64,000 nt of DNA. It comes from Roseiarcus sp963759955. GTDB taxonomy: Bacteria > Pseudomonadota > Alphaproteobacteria > Rhizobiales > Beijerinckiaceae. Below, piece after piece: positions 50,517 through 60,467 of the stretch (the first letter of the stretch is position 1; the number at the start of each line of letters is the position of its first letter). Location of the stretch: contig CAVXCA010000047.1 of NCBI GenBank assembly GCA_963759955.1, positions 62,001-126,000 on the forward strand, given 5' to 3'. The notes under the pieces are model-generated. The model worked only from the letters and a program-made list of their open reading frames with translations, was not told the DNA's origin and did no database searches. A program made the translations under genes and the position numbers.

Positions 50517-51872
50517 TCACTCGATGTCGCCGCCGGGCGCCGGCGAGACGGGTTCGCGCAAAGCCGCGATCTTGGGGCCCGAGGCTTTCGAGCGTTCCGG
50601 CGCGTAGACGTAGAGCGCCGCCATGCTCGACAAGAAGACGAGGGCGAGGACGGCGATCGCGTCGAACAGGCTTCCGGTGAGAACCTGCGTCCAGCCGATG
50701 AACGCCGGGCTCAGCGCCGATCCTGACGCGCCGATCGAACTGACGAGGGCGATGCCGCCGGCGCGCGCGCCTTTTCCGAACACGGCGGTCGGCACGGTCC
50801 AGAACAGCGCGAGGAACGCGAATATCGCCACGGCGGCGGCCATCAGGCAAAGGCTCGTGCCGTCCGGGCTTCGTGCGGCGAGGGGAAGCAGCAAGAGGGA
50901 GGCGCTGGCGACGATCCCGCAGCTCATCAGATGCCAGCGGCGTTCCTGCGTGCGGTCCGAACTCCATCCGATCGCGGCCATTCCGATGGCCCCGGCGACG
51001 AAGATCGCCGACGTGTGCCAGCCGATTTCGGCGAGATCGCGAACGCCGGCGTTGCGCAGAAGGGTCGGAACCCACAACAGCAGGACGCTCTGCGTCGCGT
51101 AGAAGGCGAAGTAGACGAGCGCGAGAACGTAGGTCCGCGGGCTGCGCAACGCCTGCGCAAATGTTTCGCAAGCCGTGTCGGGAGCGCTGTCCGCTTCGAG
51201 ATCGCGCTCGATCCTCGCTTTTTCGTCCGCCGACAGGAAATGCGCGCTCGCGGGGCGATCCGGCAGGACGAAATAGGCGACGAGGCCGAGGGCGACGGCC
51301 GGCGCGCCTTCGATCAGGAACAGCCATTGCCATCCCTTGAGATCGGCGAGGCCCGCCATGTGCGTCATGATCCAGCTCGAGGCCGGCGCCGCGACGACGC
51401 CCGAGAGCGGTACGCCGATGGCGAACAGCGAAGTGATCCGAGCGCGCCAACCGCTCGGGAACCACAGCGTGAGATAGAACAGCACGCCGGGAAAGAAGCC
51501 CGCCTCGGCCGCCCCGATCATGAACCGCGTCGCGTAGAATCCCCAGCGATTGGCGGCGAACGCCATCGCCATCGCGAACACGCCCCAAAGGGTCATGATG
51601 CGCAACAGCGTGAGCCTGACGCCGGCGCGTTCGAGCATCAGGTTGCTCGGCACTTCGAACAGGATGTAGCCGACGTAGAGGCTTCCGGCGGCCATGCCGA
51701 ACACGGCTTCGTCGAAATGAAGATCGGCCATGAACTGCAGCTTGGCGTAGCCGACGTTGAGGCGGTCGATCATCGCCACGATGTAGCAAAGCAGCAGAAG
51801 GGGAACGAGCGACCACGCGACGCGGCGATAGAGCGCCGCTGTCGCGCGTGAGTCGGACGGGGTCTCGCGCAT
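50517..51872 (-). CDS. MFS transporter, ACS (anion:cation symporter) type
   Basis: A 451-residue 12-helix major facilitator. LLLLCYIVAMIDRLNVGYAKL in helix 1 and YVGYILFEVPSNLMLERAGV in helix 2 are the anion:cation symporter (tartrate/hydroxyphenylacetate permease) marks; MIGAAEAGFFPGVLFYLTLWFP in helix 4-5 fits too. Probably imports an organic acid. The ATG at 51872 starts just before helix 1; longer upstream frames are non-coding. It stands between DoxX and a chemoreceptor gene. Confidence 0.9.
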   Translation of the reverse strand: MRETPSDSRATAALYRRVAWSLVPLLLLCYIVAMIDRLNVGYAKLQFMADLHFDEAVFGMAAGSLYVGYILFEVPSNLMLERAGVRLTLLRIMTLWGVFAMAMAFAANRWGFYATRFMIGAAEAGFFPGVLFYLTLWFPSGWRARITSLFAIGVPLSGVVAAPASSWIMTHMAGLADLKGWQWLFLIEGAPAVALGLVAYFVLPDRPASAHFLSADEKARIERDLEADSAPDTACETFAQALRSPRTYVLALVYFAFYATQSVLLLWVPTLLRNAGVRDLAEIGWHTSAIFVAGAIGMAAIGWSSDRTQERRWHLMSCGIVASASLLLLPLAARSPDGTSLCLMAAAVAIFAFLALFWTVPTAVFGKGARAGGIALVSSIGASGSALSPAFIGWTQVLTGSLFDAIAVLALVFLSSMAALYVYAPERSKASGPKIAALREPVSPAPGGDIE

Positions 51873-52113
51873 GCCAAGCTCTCTGTGTACGGACAACCGC
51901 CGGGTTCCGCTGTCGCCCATTGCGAGATTGCCGCGTGTGACCGACGTTTGTACCGCCAAGTCGTTAACGCGCGCCTCCCGTCCGTGAGCTTGTTCGAACG
52001 CGGCGCCACGCTTCGCCCGCGACGACGGCAGAGGTCTGTTGCAATCCACGGGCGTCGCGCCGCTGCGGTCGTCGCGCCGATCTCGGCTTTCTTTGATTGC
52101 AGGCGGATGCGGT

Positions 52114-53985
52114 TCAGGCCGCGGCGGCGCGCGCTTTATCGAGCGGGGCGGCCTGCGCGCCGATTTCGAAGCGGCCCATCAGCCGGGTCAGGTCTTCGGC
52201 TTGCGCGGCCAGGCCGCGACTCGCGGCCGTGGTCTGCTCGACCATCGCGGCGTTCTGCTGCGTGACCTGGTCGAGCGCGCCGACCGCCGTGTTGACCTCG
52301 GCAAGGCCCGAGGCCTGACGTTCGGTCGCGGCGGCGATGTCGGCGACGGCGGCGCTGACATCGGTGAGCTGCGCGACGATGCGCTCGAGCGCCGCGCCGC
52401 TTTCGCCGACGAGTTGGCCGCCCTGTTCGACCTGTCGCGTCGACGTCGTAATCAGGCCGCGAATTTCTTTGGCCGCGTCCGCCGAACGCTTGGCGAGCGC
52501 GCGCACCTCGACCGCGACGACCGCGAAGCCTCGCCCCGATTCTCCCGCCCGGGCCGCCTCGACGCTCGCGTTGAGAGCGAGCAGGTTGGTCTGCAGGGCG
52601 ATTTCATCGATCGCCCCGAGGATATTGCCGATATCGCGGGAACAATGCTCGATGTCGGTCATCGCCGTCACCGCCCGACGCACCACCTCGCCGGAGGATT
52701 CGGCGACCGCTTGCATCGCCGCCACCACCTGGCGCGTGCGGTTCGCCCCTTCGGCCGTGCGCTTGACGGTCGCGGTGATCTCGTCGAGGGACGACGCCGC
52801 TTCTTGCAGCGTCGCCGCCTGGCGTTCGGTCCAGCGGGACAAATCTTCGGCGGCCTGCGAGATTTCCGCCGAAGCGCCGTGGATCGCGTCGGCCTGAGCG
52901 CCGATCGTCGTGATAGTATCGCGCAGCGTCGTCACCGCCGCCATGAAATTGGTCTTGAGATTGGAACTTTCCTCGGGGAATTCGATCTCGATGGCGTGGG
53001 TGAGATCCGCGGCCGCCAGGCTCGCGAGCGCCGGCGACAGCGCGCCGACGACGCGCTGCTGGTCGGCCGCGAACGACCGGGCGATCGCGTCGGCGCGCCG
53101 GCCGGCGTCGGCGGCGAGATAGCGCTGCTCCATCCCCTCCTGCTCGGCCTTCTCCTTGGCGGCCATCGCTTCGCGCAAGGTCGCGAGCGCCGTCTGGATT
53201 TGCATGACTTCATTGCCGAGGCGCGTCGGGCCGGCTTCGCCGTGGGCGGGCGCGGCCGCTTTCGGCACGCCGACGTAGAGAATCCCGATGACCTCCGTCC
53301 CGGCGAGAATCGGCTCGTAGAGCGTTATGTAGCTCGCGCCGAAAATCTCCGCCTCGCCGCGATAGATTTTGCCCTGCTTGAGCGCGCGCTCATACGCCGG
53401 CCCGACGGCGAGCCTCGTGCCGATCGCGCGCGCTCCGTCGGCCTGGCGAACGTTGGTCGCCACGCGAAGGTCGCCCAGGAAGACCGTCGCCGTGCCGCCG
53501 AAGCGCTCCTTGACCTGATCGACGTATTCGTTGGCGCCGTTGATCAAATGGTCGCCGAAATAGAGTTTGTCGCCCTCGCGCCGCGGCTTTCCCAACGCGT
53601 TGAGGATTTGCCGCAGGGCGTCGAGATTGGAATCGAGGCTGATCTGCGCCTTCGTTTCCGCTTCGCGGCGCTGGGAGAGCCGCGCCAATTCCGTCATCGT
53701 GCGCGCCGCGGCGGCGATCGGCTTGGCCAACATCGTCCGCATCGCCAGCAGGCCTGCGACGACGATCGCCAGCGCAAGGCCCGCCGCCGCCGCGATCGTC
53801 AGGACCAGGACGTGGGTTTCGGCCTTGGCCGCTTCCTCGGCGCCGGGGGCCGCGCCAACTCCCTCGATCGCGAAGGCCGCGTAGAGCGCGACCGCGGCGA
53901 CGATCGCCAGAGCGATCACGATCCCGCCCGCGAAGCCGCCGATCAATCCCGCGACGGTCGGGCGTCGAAATCGTGATGCGAACAC
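52114..53985 (-). CDS. Methyl-accepting chemotaxis protein with a post-membrane Cache-like domain
   Basis: A 623-residue receptor. Two hydrophobic helices lie close together at about 12-40 and 57-83. A single-Cache-like domain follows at about 120-245 (GDKLYFGDHLINGANEYVDQ, TVFLGDLRVATNVR, ITLYEPILAGTEVIGILYVG). Then comes a signalling helix without clear HAMP, and the methyl-accepting domain with tip GAIDEIALQTNLLALNASVE. With positive N terminus inside, the Cache domain would be in the cytoplasm, unlike the usual TM-Cache-TM order. It lacks a CheR-tether pentapeptide. Single gene, far from the che operon. Confidence 0.9.
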   Translation of the reverse strand: MFASRFRRPTVAGLIGGFAGGIVIALAIVAAVALYAAFAIEGVGAAPGAEEAAKAETHVLVLTIAAAAGLALAIVVAGLLAMRTMLAKPIAAAARTMTELARLSQRREAETKAQISLDSNLDALRQILNALGKPRREGDKLYFGDHLINGANEYVDQVKERFGGTATVFLGDLRVATNVRQADGARAIGTRLAVGPAYERALKQGKIYRGEAEIFGASYITLYEPILAGTEVIGILYVGVPKAAAPAHGEAGPTRLGNEVMQIQTALATLREAMAAKEKAEQEGMEQRYLAADAGRRADAIARSFAADQQRVVGALSPALASLAAADLTHAIEIEFPEESSNLKTNFMAAVTTLRDTITTIGAQADAIHGASAEISQAAEDLSRWTERQAATLQEAASSLDEITATVKRTAEGANRTRQVVAAMQAVAESSGEVVRRAVTAMTDIEHCSRDIGNILGAIDEIALQTNLLALNASVEAARAGESGRGFAVVAVEVRALAKRSADAAKEIRGLITTSTRQVEQGGQLVGESGAALERIVAQLTDVSAAVADIAAATERQASGLAEVNTAVGALDQVTQQNAAMVEQTTAASRGLAAQAEDLTRLMGRFEIGAQAAPLDKARAAAA

Positions 53986-54181
53986 GGTTGACGCTCCCTG
54001 ATCGATCTGCGCTGCGCTCCGCCTGCCGTCCCGCCGGGGCGGCGAGCGGCTCTCGGGGAGCGGTATCGGCTGAGATTGAAGTCTCAGCCTTGCGCGAGGC
54101 TCGCCTGCGCAACGCGATCGGGCGCGCTAAGTTGCGCGCCCGTCAGGCGTTTTGGCAGGGGAGAGGCGGCAGCGCCGCCGC

Positions 54182-55453
<1,272 letters not shown>

Positions 55454-55801
55454 GCGTGGTGTCCTTCGGGCTGGCGTGGCGATGAAGTTACGCGATCATG
55501 GGCGACGACCCCATGCGCGCGCCGCGGATGGGCGCCATTGAGTTTTGCCATGAAGACTTTGGAACCTCTATCCCTCGATAAGCCGAGGGGGAAGGGATGC
55601 TTTGACCTGCGTCAACAGCTCGGGCGCCGACCGATCGGACTTCGTCGATCCGGAGGAGAATCGGACGCCGCAAAACGAAAGTCTGAAAGCCTGCGCTTAT
55701 GCCCGGCGGCGGCGCGGACGGTGAGCGAAGGCCTCTCTCGTCGCGATTCAGGCGATCGAGTGCGAGCCTCGCGGCGCCGACAATTGTGAGGGAACGCGAC
55801 C
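55454..55801. other. 348-base divergent gap between eno and a small gene
   Basis: Non-coding on both strands. I looked for the fluoride-aptamer pattern (GGxGATGG ... CTGATGA with a matching pseudoknot) and did not find it. It presumably holds the eno promoter and the promoter of the gene at 55802. Confidence 0.5.
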
Positions 55802-56128
55802 ATGCTGAGACTGTCTCGCGCCCGTGTGCTCAGCGACATCGATCTCATGATCAACAGTCCCGGTCCCGCGCTCGGCCAGCGCAAGTGGACGGCGAAGGGG
55901 GCGGAGTGCTCGATCGACCGCCACAGCTACGCCGGCGAGACCTACGGGTTCCACGCCGACGTTCTTCACATTCGCATGCCGGCGACGGGCCGTTTGGTGT
56001 GGGAACTGGTCATCGTCACCGAATTCTGGCGGCGCGGCGACGGCGAAACCATGCACGCGACAAAATGGCTGAAGCTGCTTTCGGGGAAGCCGACGGACGT
56101 TCTCAAATGGATCAGCGCGCACCGCTGA
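55802..56128 (+). CDS. Conserved-looking hypothetical protein
   Basis: A 108-residue soluble protein (LSRARVLSDIDLMINSPGPA, GQRKWTAKGAECSIDRHSYA, GRLVWELVIVTEFWRRGDGE) with a regular codon bias and GAGGGAA 7 bases before the ATG, so probably a real gene. It has no motif I can assign. It converges on the second MutS-like gene with stops 48 bases apart. Confidence 0.6.
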   Translation: MLRLSRARVLSDIDLMINSPGPALGQRKWTAKGAECSIDRHSYAGETYGFHADVLHIRMPATGRLVWELVIVTEFWRRGDGETMHATKWLKLLSGKPTDVLKWISAHR

Positions 56129-56176
56129 CCGCCGACAAACCGAGAATCTCGCGTCGCCGCACGGATGCGATTTTAG

Positions 56177-57682
56177 TCAGGAGTCTCCGCTCGCGCCGAA
56201 AATCTCGTTGTACAAATCCTCGCCGTAACCGGTTTGCAGAGGTTCCCCTTCCAGCAATTTAAAGGTCCGTGCGCCATCGGCTTGGCGCTCAGCCCGCAGG
56301 GAAATCGTCGTCTTGCCGTTCTTGTCGTAGACGCTGTGCGCGAAGTCGTAGAGATGCGTGACGAAGCCGATCTTGACGCGCCGTTCCAGCAAGGCCGAAG
56401 TGATCTGCCGGGCGATTTCCGAGCCTTCCCTTTCGTTGGTCGAGGCGAACGATTCGTTGAACAGCAGGACGGCGTCGGGCGCGATCTGGTCCACGATCTC
56501 GCTGCACCGGTTGAGTTCTTCGTCGAGTTTGCCGCTTCGCATGGAGGCGTCCTCCTCGCGCCGAAAATGCGTGAAGAGATCACTGCACATGTTGGCGCTG
56601 AACGATTCGGCCGGGACGAACATGCCGCATTGCATCATCAATTGCGCCAATCCCAGGCTGCGCAAGAAGGTGGTCTTGCCGCCTTGATTGGCGCCCGTGA
56701 CGATCACAAAGTCCTTATTGTCGGCGTTCAAATCGTTGCCGACGACCGGGCGATCGGTCGTGAACGTCAGGCACACATCGTACAATCCGCTGAAGCTCAG
56801 CTTGCGTTCGCTCAGAGCCGCGGGCGTCGGAAACGCGATCGGCTGCCCCTTCTTGGCCAATTGCTCGCGCAGATTCAGGCAGCCGACATAGAACGCCAGC
56901 TCGGTGCGAAGCATCGCGAAGAAGCTGAGGATGTGGTCGTTGGATTGGGCGAGGGCGTTGGCGACGAGATCGAGTCCCCGATCTCTCAATTCGCCGAGCG
57001 CGTTCGCGCCGCTTTCGTCGCGCGGCGCCAGATGGAACGTGTAGGCCGGCTGCCTCGGCGTCATCAGCCGGGCGATCCAACGTTGCTGTCGCGCGTTCGG
57101 CTTGCGAAGCGTGTAATTCGCGCCCTTATGGCCCTTTCCCAATTCCGCGCTGATCAGCGCTCCGCCGCCGAATTTCAGCCGCTGGAGATGCTCCTGAACG
57201 CTTAGAAAATAATCGTCATTGAGTTCCCTGTCCAACATGGCGAACAATGTCTTGAAGCCATCGGACGAAAATCTGTGGGCGTTGTAGGTTCCTATCCCCC
57301 TCAATTGCTTGAGCAGCGCCACAAATTTCTGCAACACGTCGACGGCTTGCGCCAATATCGAGCTGGGAGATTTGCTGTACGCCCAGATATGCGACTTTTT
57401 CTCTCTCTCGTGCGCTTCGATCGTCAAGTCGTAGAGTTGTCTGACCAGCAACGGATTGGCGAGAACGTCGCGAAGAATGTCCTGGCGATATCCGACTTCG
57501 TCCTCCTCGCGCAGGACTTGCAGAACGGCCTTGCTCGCCACCTCGAACACGTATCTGTCGCCCAGCGCCATGGCGCTGAACAGGACGTTCAATTCCAGAT
57601 CCTGAATCAGCGCTTCGCCGTGTCGCGGCAAGGCGGCGTCGAGAGCGAAATCGCGATCCCGATGCATGAGATAGGCCTTCAT
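56177..57682 (-). CDS. MutS-like ATPase, second of a tandem pair
   Basis: A 501-residue protein lacking MutS domain I (mismatch recognition) and connector. It has helical core/lever sequence followed by a MutS domain V ATPase: Walker A VTGANQGGKTTFLRSLGL, Walker B region AVLLFNESFASTNEREGSEI with Asn in place of the first acidic residue, and the trans-acting VTHLYDFAHSV. MutS family ATPases clamp DNA or other substrates; these short forms have no known role. Its ATG overlaps the stop of the first MutS-like gene. Together they follow a fluoride aptamer at 59474, so expression is probably fluoride-induced. Confidence 0.88.
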   Translation of the reverse strand: MKAYLMHRDRDFALDAALPRHGEALIQDLELNVLFSAMALGDRYVFEVASKAVLQVLREEDEVGYRQDILRDVLANPLLVRQLYDLTIEAHEREKKSHIWAYSKSPSSILAQAVDVLQKFVALLKQLRGIGTYNAHRFSSDGFKTLFAMLDRELNDDYFLSVQEHLQRLKFGGGALISAELGKGHKGANYTLRKPNARQQRWIARLMTPRQPAYTFHLAPRDESGANALGELRDRGLDLVANALAQSNDHILSFFAMLRTELAFYVGCLNLREQLAKKGQPIAFPTPAALSERKLSFSGLYDVCLTFTTDRPVVGNDLNADNKDFVIVTGANQGGKTTFLRSLGLAQLMMQCGMFVPAESFSANMCSDLFTHFRREEDASMRSGKLDEELNRCSEIVDQIAPDAVLLFNESFASTNEREGSEIARQITSALLERRVKIGFVTHLYDFAHSVYDKNGKTTISLRAERQADGARTFKLLEGEPLQTGYGEDLYNEIFGASGDS

Positions 57683-59214
57683 GACCGAATCCGTTCTCGG
57701 ATCTGGCGACGCGTGAGGCCGTATTTTTCCGCGATCGACATCGCATAGGCGAGCCCGTCGGCGGGTTTTCGGACGATCTTGTACGTTCGCACGGCCGGTT
57801 GTTCCGGGACGATCGTGCTTACGGCGCTGACGACATGGTCGTTCAAAGCGCTCAGTTCGTCGACGAACGTCACGCAGACGCACAGGGCGCCGATTTCCGT
57901 TATCCGCTCGATGATTTTCTTTCCCAGAAATATCGCGTCTCGCAATGTCGTCGAACTGAATATCTCATTCATGATGATGACGCTTCGCGGCGTCGCCTGG
58001 CTCAATGTCGCGTGAATTCTGACCAGATCGTCCTGTAGCTTGCCGCGAAGATCGGCGATGGCCTCCTCTCGTTCGAAATGGGTAAGCATACGGTCGAACA
58101 AGAAGAGGCGCGCGCTCGCGCCCGGAACGAGACAGCCGAGGCTCGCCAGATAATGGAGCTGCCCGAACATGCGGGCGAAGGTGGTCTTGCCGCCCTGATT
58201 CGGACCGGAGACGACAAACACGCGTTCGTCGTCTTCGAGATAGAAATCATTGCATACGACGGGCGCCCGTTCGGTCACGAGTTTATGGGCCAGAGCCAAA
58301 TCGAACCCGTCGCGAGCGCGAAGCTCCTTGCTCGCTTTGGAAAGCGTCGGATAGCAAAAGCTCAACCCGGCGCGTCGCAGCGGCGCGATATAAGCGAGGT
58401 ACGCCATATAGAATTGGATTTCCCGATCGAAGGCGCCGATCGCCTCATCGAGATAGGTCGCGTTCCGCCCGCAGTAGTCGGCCAACTGCGCGAATGTCTC
58501 GGGATACAGCCTGGCGACGCGATCGAGCACGGCCGCCTCGATATGGTTCATTTGCGGCCAATCGGAAAATTTGGCGCTGTAATCCTTGACCGCGCCCTGT
58601 TGAAATTTGCGGAAGGTTTGCTCGATATCGGCGGCGTAATCGATTTCCGAATCATATTTGCGAACCGTGACGCCGCCGCCGCTGATCAGGAGGGTGTATT
58701 TCACGCCCGACAAGTCGGCCTTCAGCTTCTTGGTCTCCGCCGTGAGCGAGGTGAAACGGTCTGAATTTGTGTAGTCGGCCAGATAGTCGCGGAAGGACCG
58801 AAGACCGCGGGAGCGCAAGTCCGCACCGCCCAAGTCGCGCCTCAGGGCGTCGACGGCGCCGCAATAGGCGTCGACCGCGTCGAGAAACAACGCCTCTTTC
58901 TGTTTCCGATAGTGGCGCTTTTCGGCCTCCTTGAGCGTTTCGCGCATCGAGCGCAGGGTTTGCGCAAACGAGTTTATCCGGGCCGCCAACCCAGCGTCCT
59001 CGAGGTCGCGCATAATTTCATGGCGATAGAGGACCGCGCCGATATCGCGCAATGACGAATAGAAAAACGGCGCGAGATCGTATTCCTCTTTGCCGGCGGT
59101 GATCGCCGCGACGATCTGATCGAGATTCAAGTCGACGAAAAAGATCGGCGGCGCATGCGCTTCTCCATGCGGGCGGTGTTCCGCGCTTTCAAACAATATG
59201 CTGTGGAACGTCAT
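57679..59214 (-). CDS. MutS-like ATPase, first of a tandem pair
   Basis: A 511-residue protein of the same build: an N-terminal helical region (DLNLDQIVAAITAGKEEYDL, FYSSLRDIGAVLYRHEIMRD) and MutS domain V with Walker A VSGPNQGGKTTFARMFGQ, Walker B-like SVIIMNEIFSSTTLRDAIFL and CVTFVDELSALNDHVV. Both partners have N-E instead of D-E at the Walker B position. The pair may form a heterodimer. No mismatch-binding Phe-x-Glu domain is present. Start ATG 59214 overlaps the stop of a 76-codon gene. Confidence 0.88.
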   Translation of the reverse strand: MTFHSILFESAEHRPHGEAHAPPIFFVDLNLDQIVAAITAGKEEYDLAPFFYSSLRDIGAVLYRHEIMRDLEDAGLAARINSFAQTLRSMRETLKEAEKRHYRKQKEALFLDAVDAYCGAVDALRRDLGGADLRSRGLRSFRDYLADYTNSDRFTSLTAETKKLKADLSGVKYTLLISGGGVTVRKYDSEIDYAADIEQTFRKFQQGAVKDYSAKFSDWPQMNHIEAAVLDRVARLYPETFAQLADYCGRNATYLDEAIGAFDREIQFYMAYLAYIAPLRRAGLSFCYPTLSKASKELRARDGFDLALAHKLVTERAPVVCNDFYLEDDERVFVVSGPNQGGKTTFARMFGQLHYLASLGCLVPGASARLFLFDRMLTHFEREEAIADLRGKLQDDLVRIHATLSQATPRSVIIMNEIFSSTTLRDAIFLGKKIIERITEIGALCVCVTFVDELSALNDHVVSAVSTIVPEQPAVRTYKIVRKPADGLAYAMSIAEKYGLTRRQIRERIRS

Positions 59215-59441
59215 GCGAAGGCCGCCATTCGTTCGGCATGGACGGTTCGGACGAAGAGAATGAGCCGGCCGAACCCGATGATGACTGTCGAGAACGGCGG
59301 CGCAAGAGCGCGCGCGCTGATGATTTGCGCGATTGGAAGCAGGTTCGCCGTTGCGCGGCCCGTAAGCGTTTGCGCCACGACGACGCGTCGGCCGAGGCGG
59401 AGGCCCGCGGGACGCGCGACGCCGCTCTTTGCGGTCTGCAT
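59211..59441 (-). CDS. Small hydrophobic protein, first cistron of the fluoride-controlled MutS operon
   Basis: A 76-residue protein with two hydrophobic stretches (RRVVVAQTLTGRATANLLPI and STVIIGFGRLILFVRTV). AAGGGAG lies 5 bases before ATG 59441, and its TGA overlaps the ATG of the first MutS-like gene. It begins 32 bases after the fluoride aptamer, so it is the first gene read from that transcript. I recognise no family. Its ribosome-binding site and coupling are the evidence that it is real. Confidence 0.6.
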   Translation of the reverse strand: MQTAKSGVARPAGLRLGRRVVVAQTLTGRATANLLPIAQIISARALAPPFSTVIIGFGRLILFVRTVHAERMAAFA

Positions 59442-59473
59442 GCAAACTCCCTTTCTTCGTCACTCGACGCGAA

Positions 59474-59521
59474 AAGGAGTCATCAGCCCTGACGGCGGTT
59501 AGAGGCGAACTCCATCGCCTA
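59474..59521 (-). promoter_or_regulatory. Fluoride riboswitch (crcB motif) upstream of the MutS-like operon
   Basis: Reading the minus strand from 59521: GGCGATGGAGTTCGCC forms P2 (GGCGA/TCGCC) with loop TGGAGT; then TCTAACC; then GCCGTCAGGGC forms P3 (GCC/GGC); then TGATGACTCC. The ACTCC pairs with GGAGT of the P2 loop, giving the pseudoknot diagnostic of the fluoride aptamer. The invariant GATGG and CTGATG segments are present. The ribosome-binding site of the 76-codon gene lies about 20 bases on, so control is probably by masking translation, since no T-run follows. Confidence 0.88.
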
Positions 59522-59632
59522 TGCACAAAATGACATCGGAACTCGGGGGCGCTTTGTCAATGTCCCGAGTCCGCAGGCCAAGCGTCAAGGTCCGGCGCCG
59601 GGGCGCTTCTCGGATCGCCGCCTCGCCTCGCA

Positions 59633-59983
59633 TCACGCCGGCGCGTGCTTGACCTCTTGGCCGTAGAGCAGCACCTGCACCTTTTCCAGGGTGACGAGGC
59701 CGCCCGGCATCATCGCGTCGAGCGTCGGCAGGAACGCCTTGATCTTCTCCTCGGTGTCGACGATCTCGATGACCAGCGGCAGGTCCTCGGAAAGGCGTAG
59801 GATTTTCGAGGTGTGGAGCCGGCTCGAATGGCCGTAGCCCATCGGACCGCGCAGCACCGTCGCTCCGGCGAGATGGACCTCCCTGGCCTTGAGGACGATC
59901 GCCTCGTAAAGCGGGCGGCGCTGAAATTTGGCGTCTTCGCCGATGAAGACGCGCAGCAGCATGGCGTCGCGCGGAAGAGTCAT
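59633..59983 (-). CDS. DUF190 protein
   Basis: A 116-residue PII-like fold protein of DUF190 (LLRVFIGEDAKFQRRPLYEAI, GATVLRGPMGYGHSSRLHTS, LPLVIEIVDTEEKIKAFLPTL). DUF190 genes commonly sit next to crcB fluoride channels and are thought to modulate them; the mechanism is not known. It starts 3 bases after the crcB stop. Last gene of the fluoride operon. Confidence 0.92.
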   Translation of the reverse strand: MTLPRDAMLLRVFIGEDAKFQRRPLYEAIVLKAREVHLAGATVLRGPMGYGHSSRLHTSKILRLSEDLPLVIEIVDTEEKIKAFLPTLDAMMPGGLVTLEKVQVLLYGQEVKHAPA

Positions 59984-59986
59984 GGA

Positions 59987-60382
59987 TCACGCTCCCTTGA
60001 GCTGGTTCAGGCTTGCGGCCGCGATATGGCCCGCCCATACGGCGAGGAGGCAGAAGAGGAACGACAAGCCGATATTGGCGCTCGCGAGCGCCATTTCGCC
60101 GTCGCGGACGAGGTTGAGGGTGTTGAGGCTGAAGGAAGAAAAGGTGGTGTAGCCGCCGCAGAGTCCGATCATCACGAATTGGCGTCCTTCCGAGCCGACG
60201 AAGACGCGCCCGTCCGGCCCGGTGAGGGTCGAGAAAAAGCCGATGACGAACGAGCCGCTCACGTTGACGATCAGCGTGCCCCAGGGAAAGGTTTCGCCGA
60301 AATGGTGCGCGGCGAGGCCCGAAAACCAATAGCGCGCGCCACCCCCCAGCGCGCTGCCCAGCATCACCCAGAAATAGATCAT
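59987..60382 (-). CDS. crcB: Fluoride channel CrcB/Fluc
   Basis: A 131-residue four-helix membrane protein. GSALGGGARYWFSG, FPWGTLIVNVSGSFVIGFFST with the conserved Asn, and GLCGGYTTFSSFSLNTLNLV with the TTFSSF phenylalanine-box motif are diagnostic. Fluc channels are dual-topology dimers that let fluoride leak out of the cytoplasm. The start ATG 60382 is preferred to GTG 60409. It lies 85 bases after uspA. Confidence 0.97.
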   Translation of the reverse strand: MIYFWVMLGSALGGGARYWFSGLAAHHFGETFPWGTLIVNVSGSFVIGFFSTLTGPDGRVFVGSEGRQFVMIGLCGGYTTFSSFSLNTLNLVRDGEMALASANIGLSFLFCLLAVWAGHIAAASLNQLKGA

Positions 60383-60467
60383 CGCGCGCTCTCCGCTTCG
60401 CTCGCTCACTCGTCGTTACGCCGCTCGCCTTCGGCGCTGTTCGAGGGCGCCCGAGAACGAATCGGGC

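Noticed and set aside
55454..55801. Possible third fluoride aptamer upstream of eno
   Set aside because: GGCGATGAAG and similar strings occur, but there is no matching CTGATG segment or pseudoknot partner on either strand.
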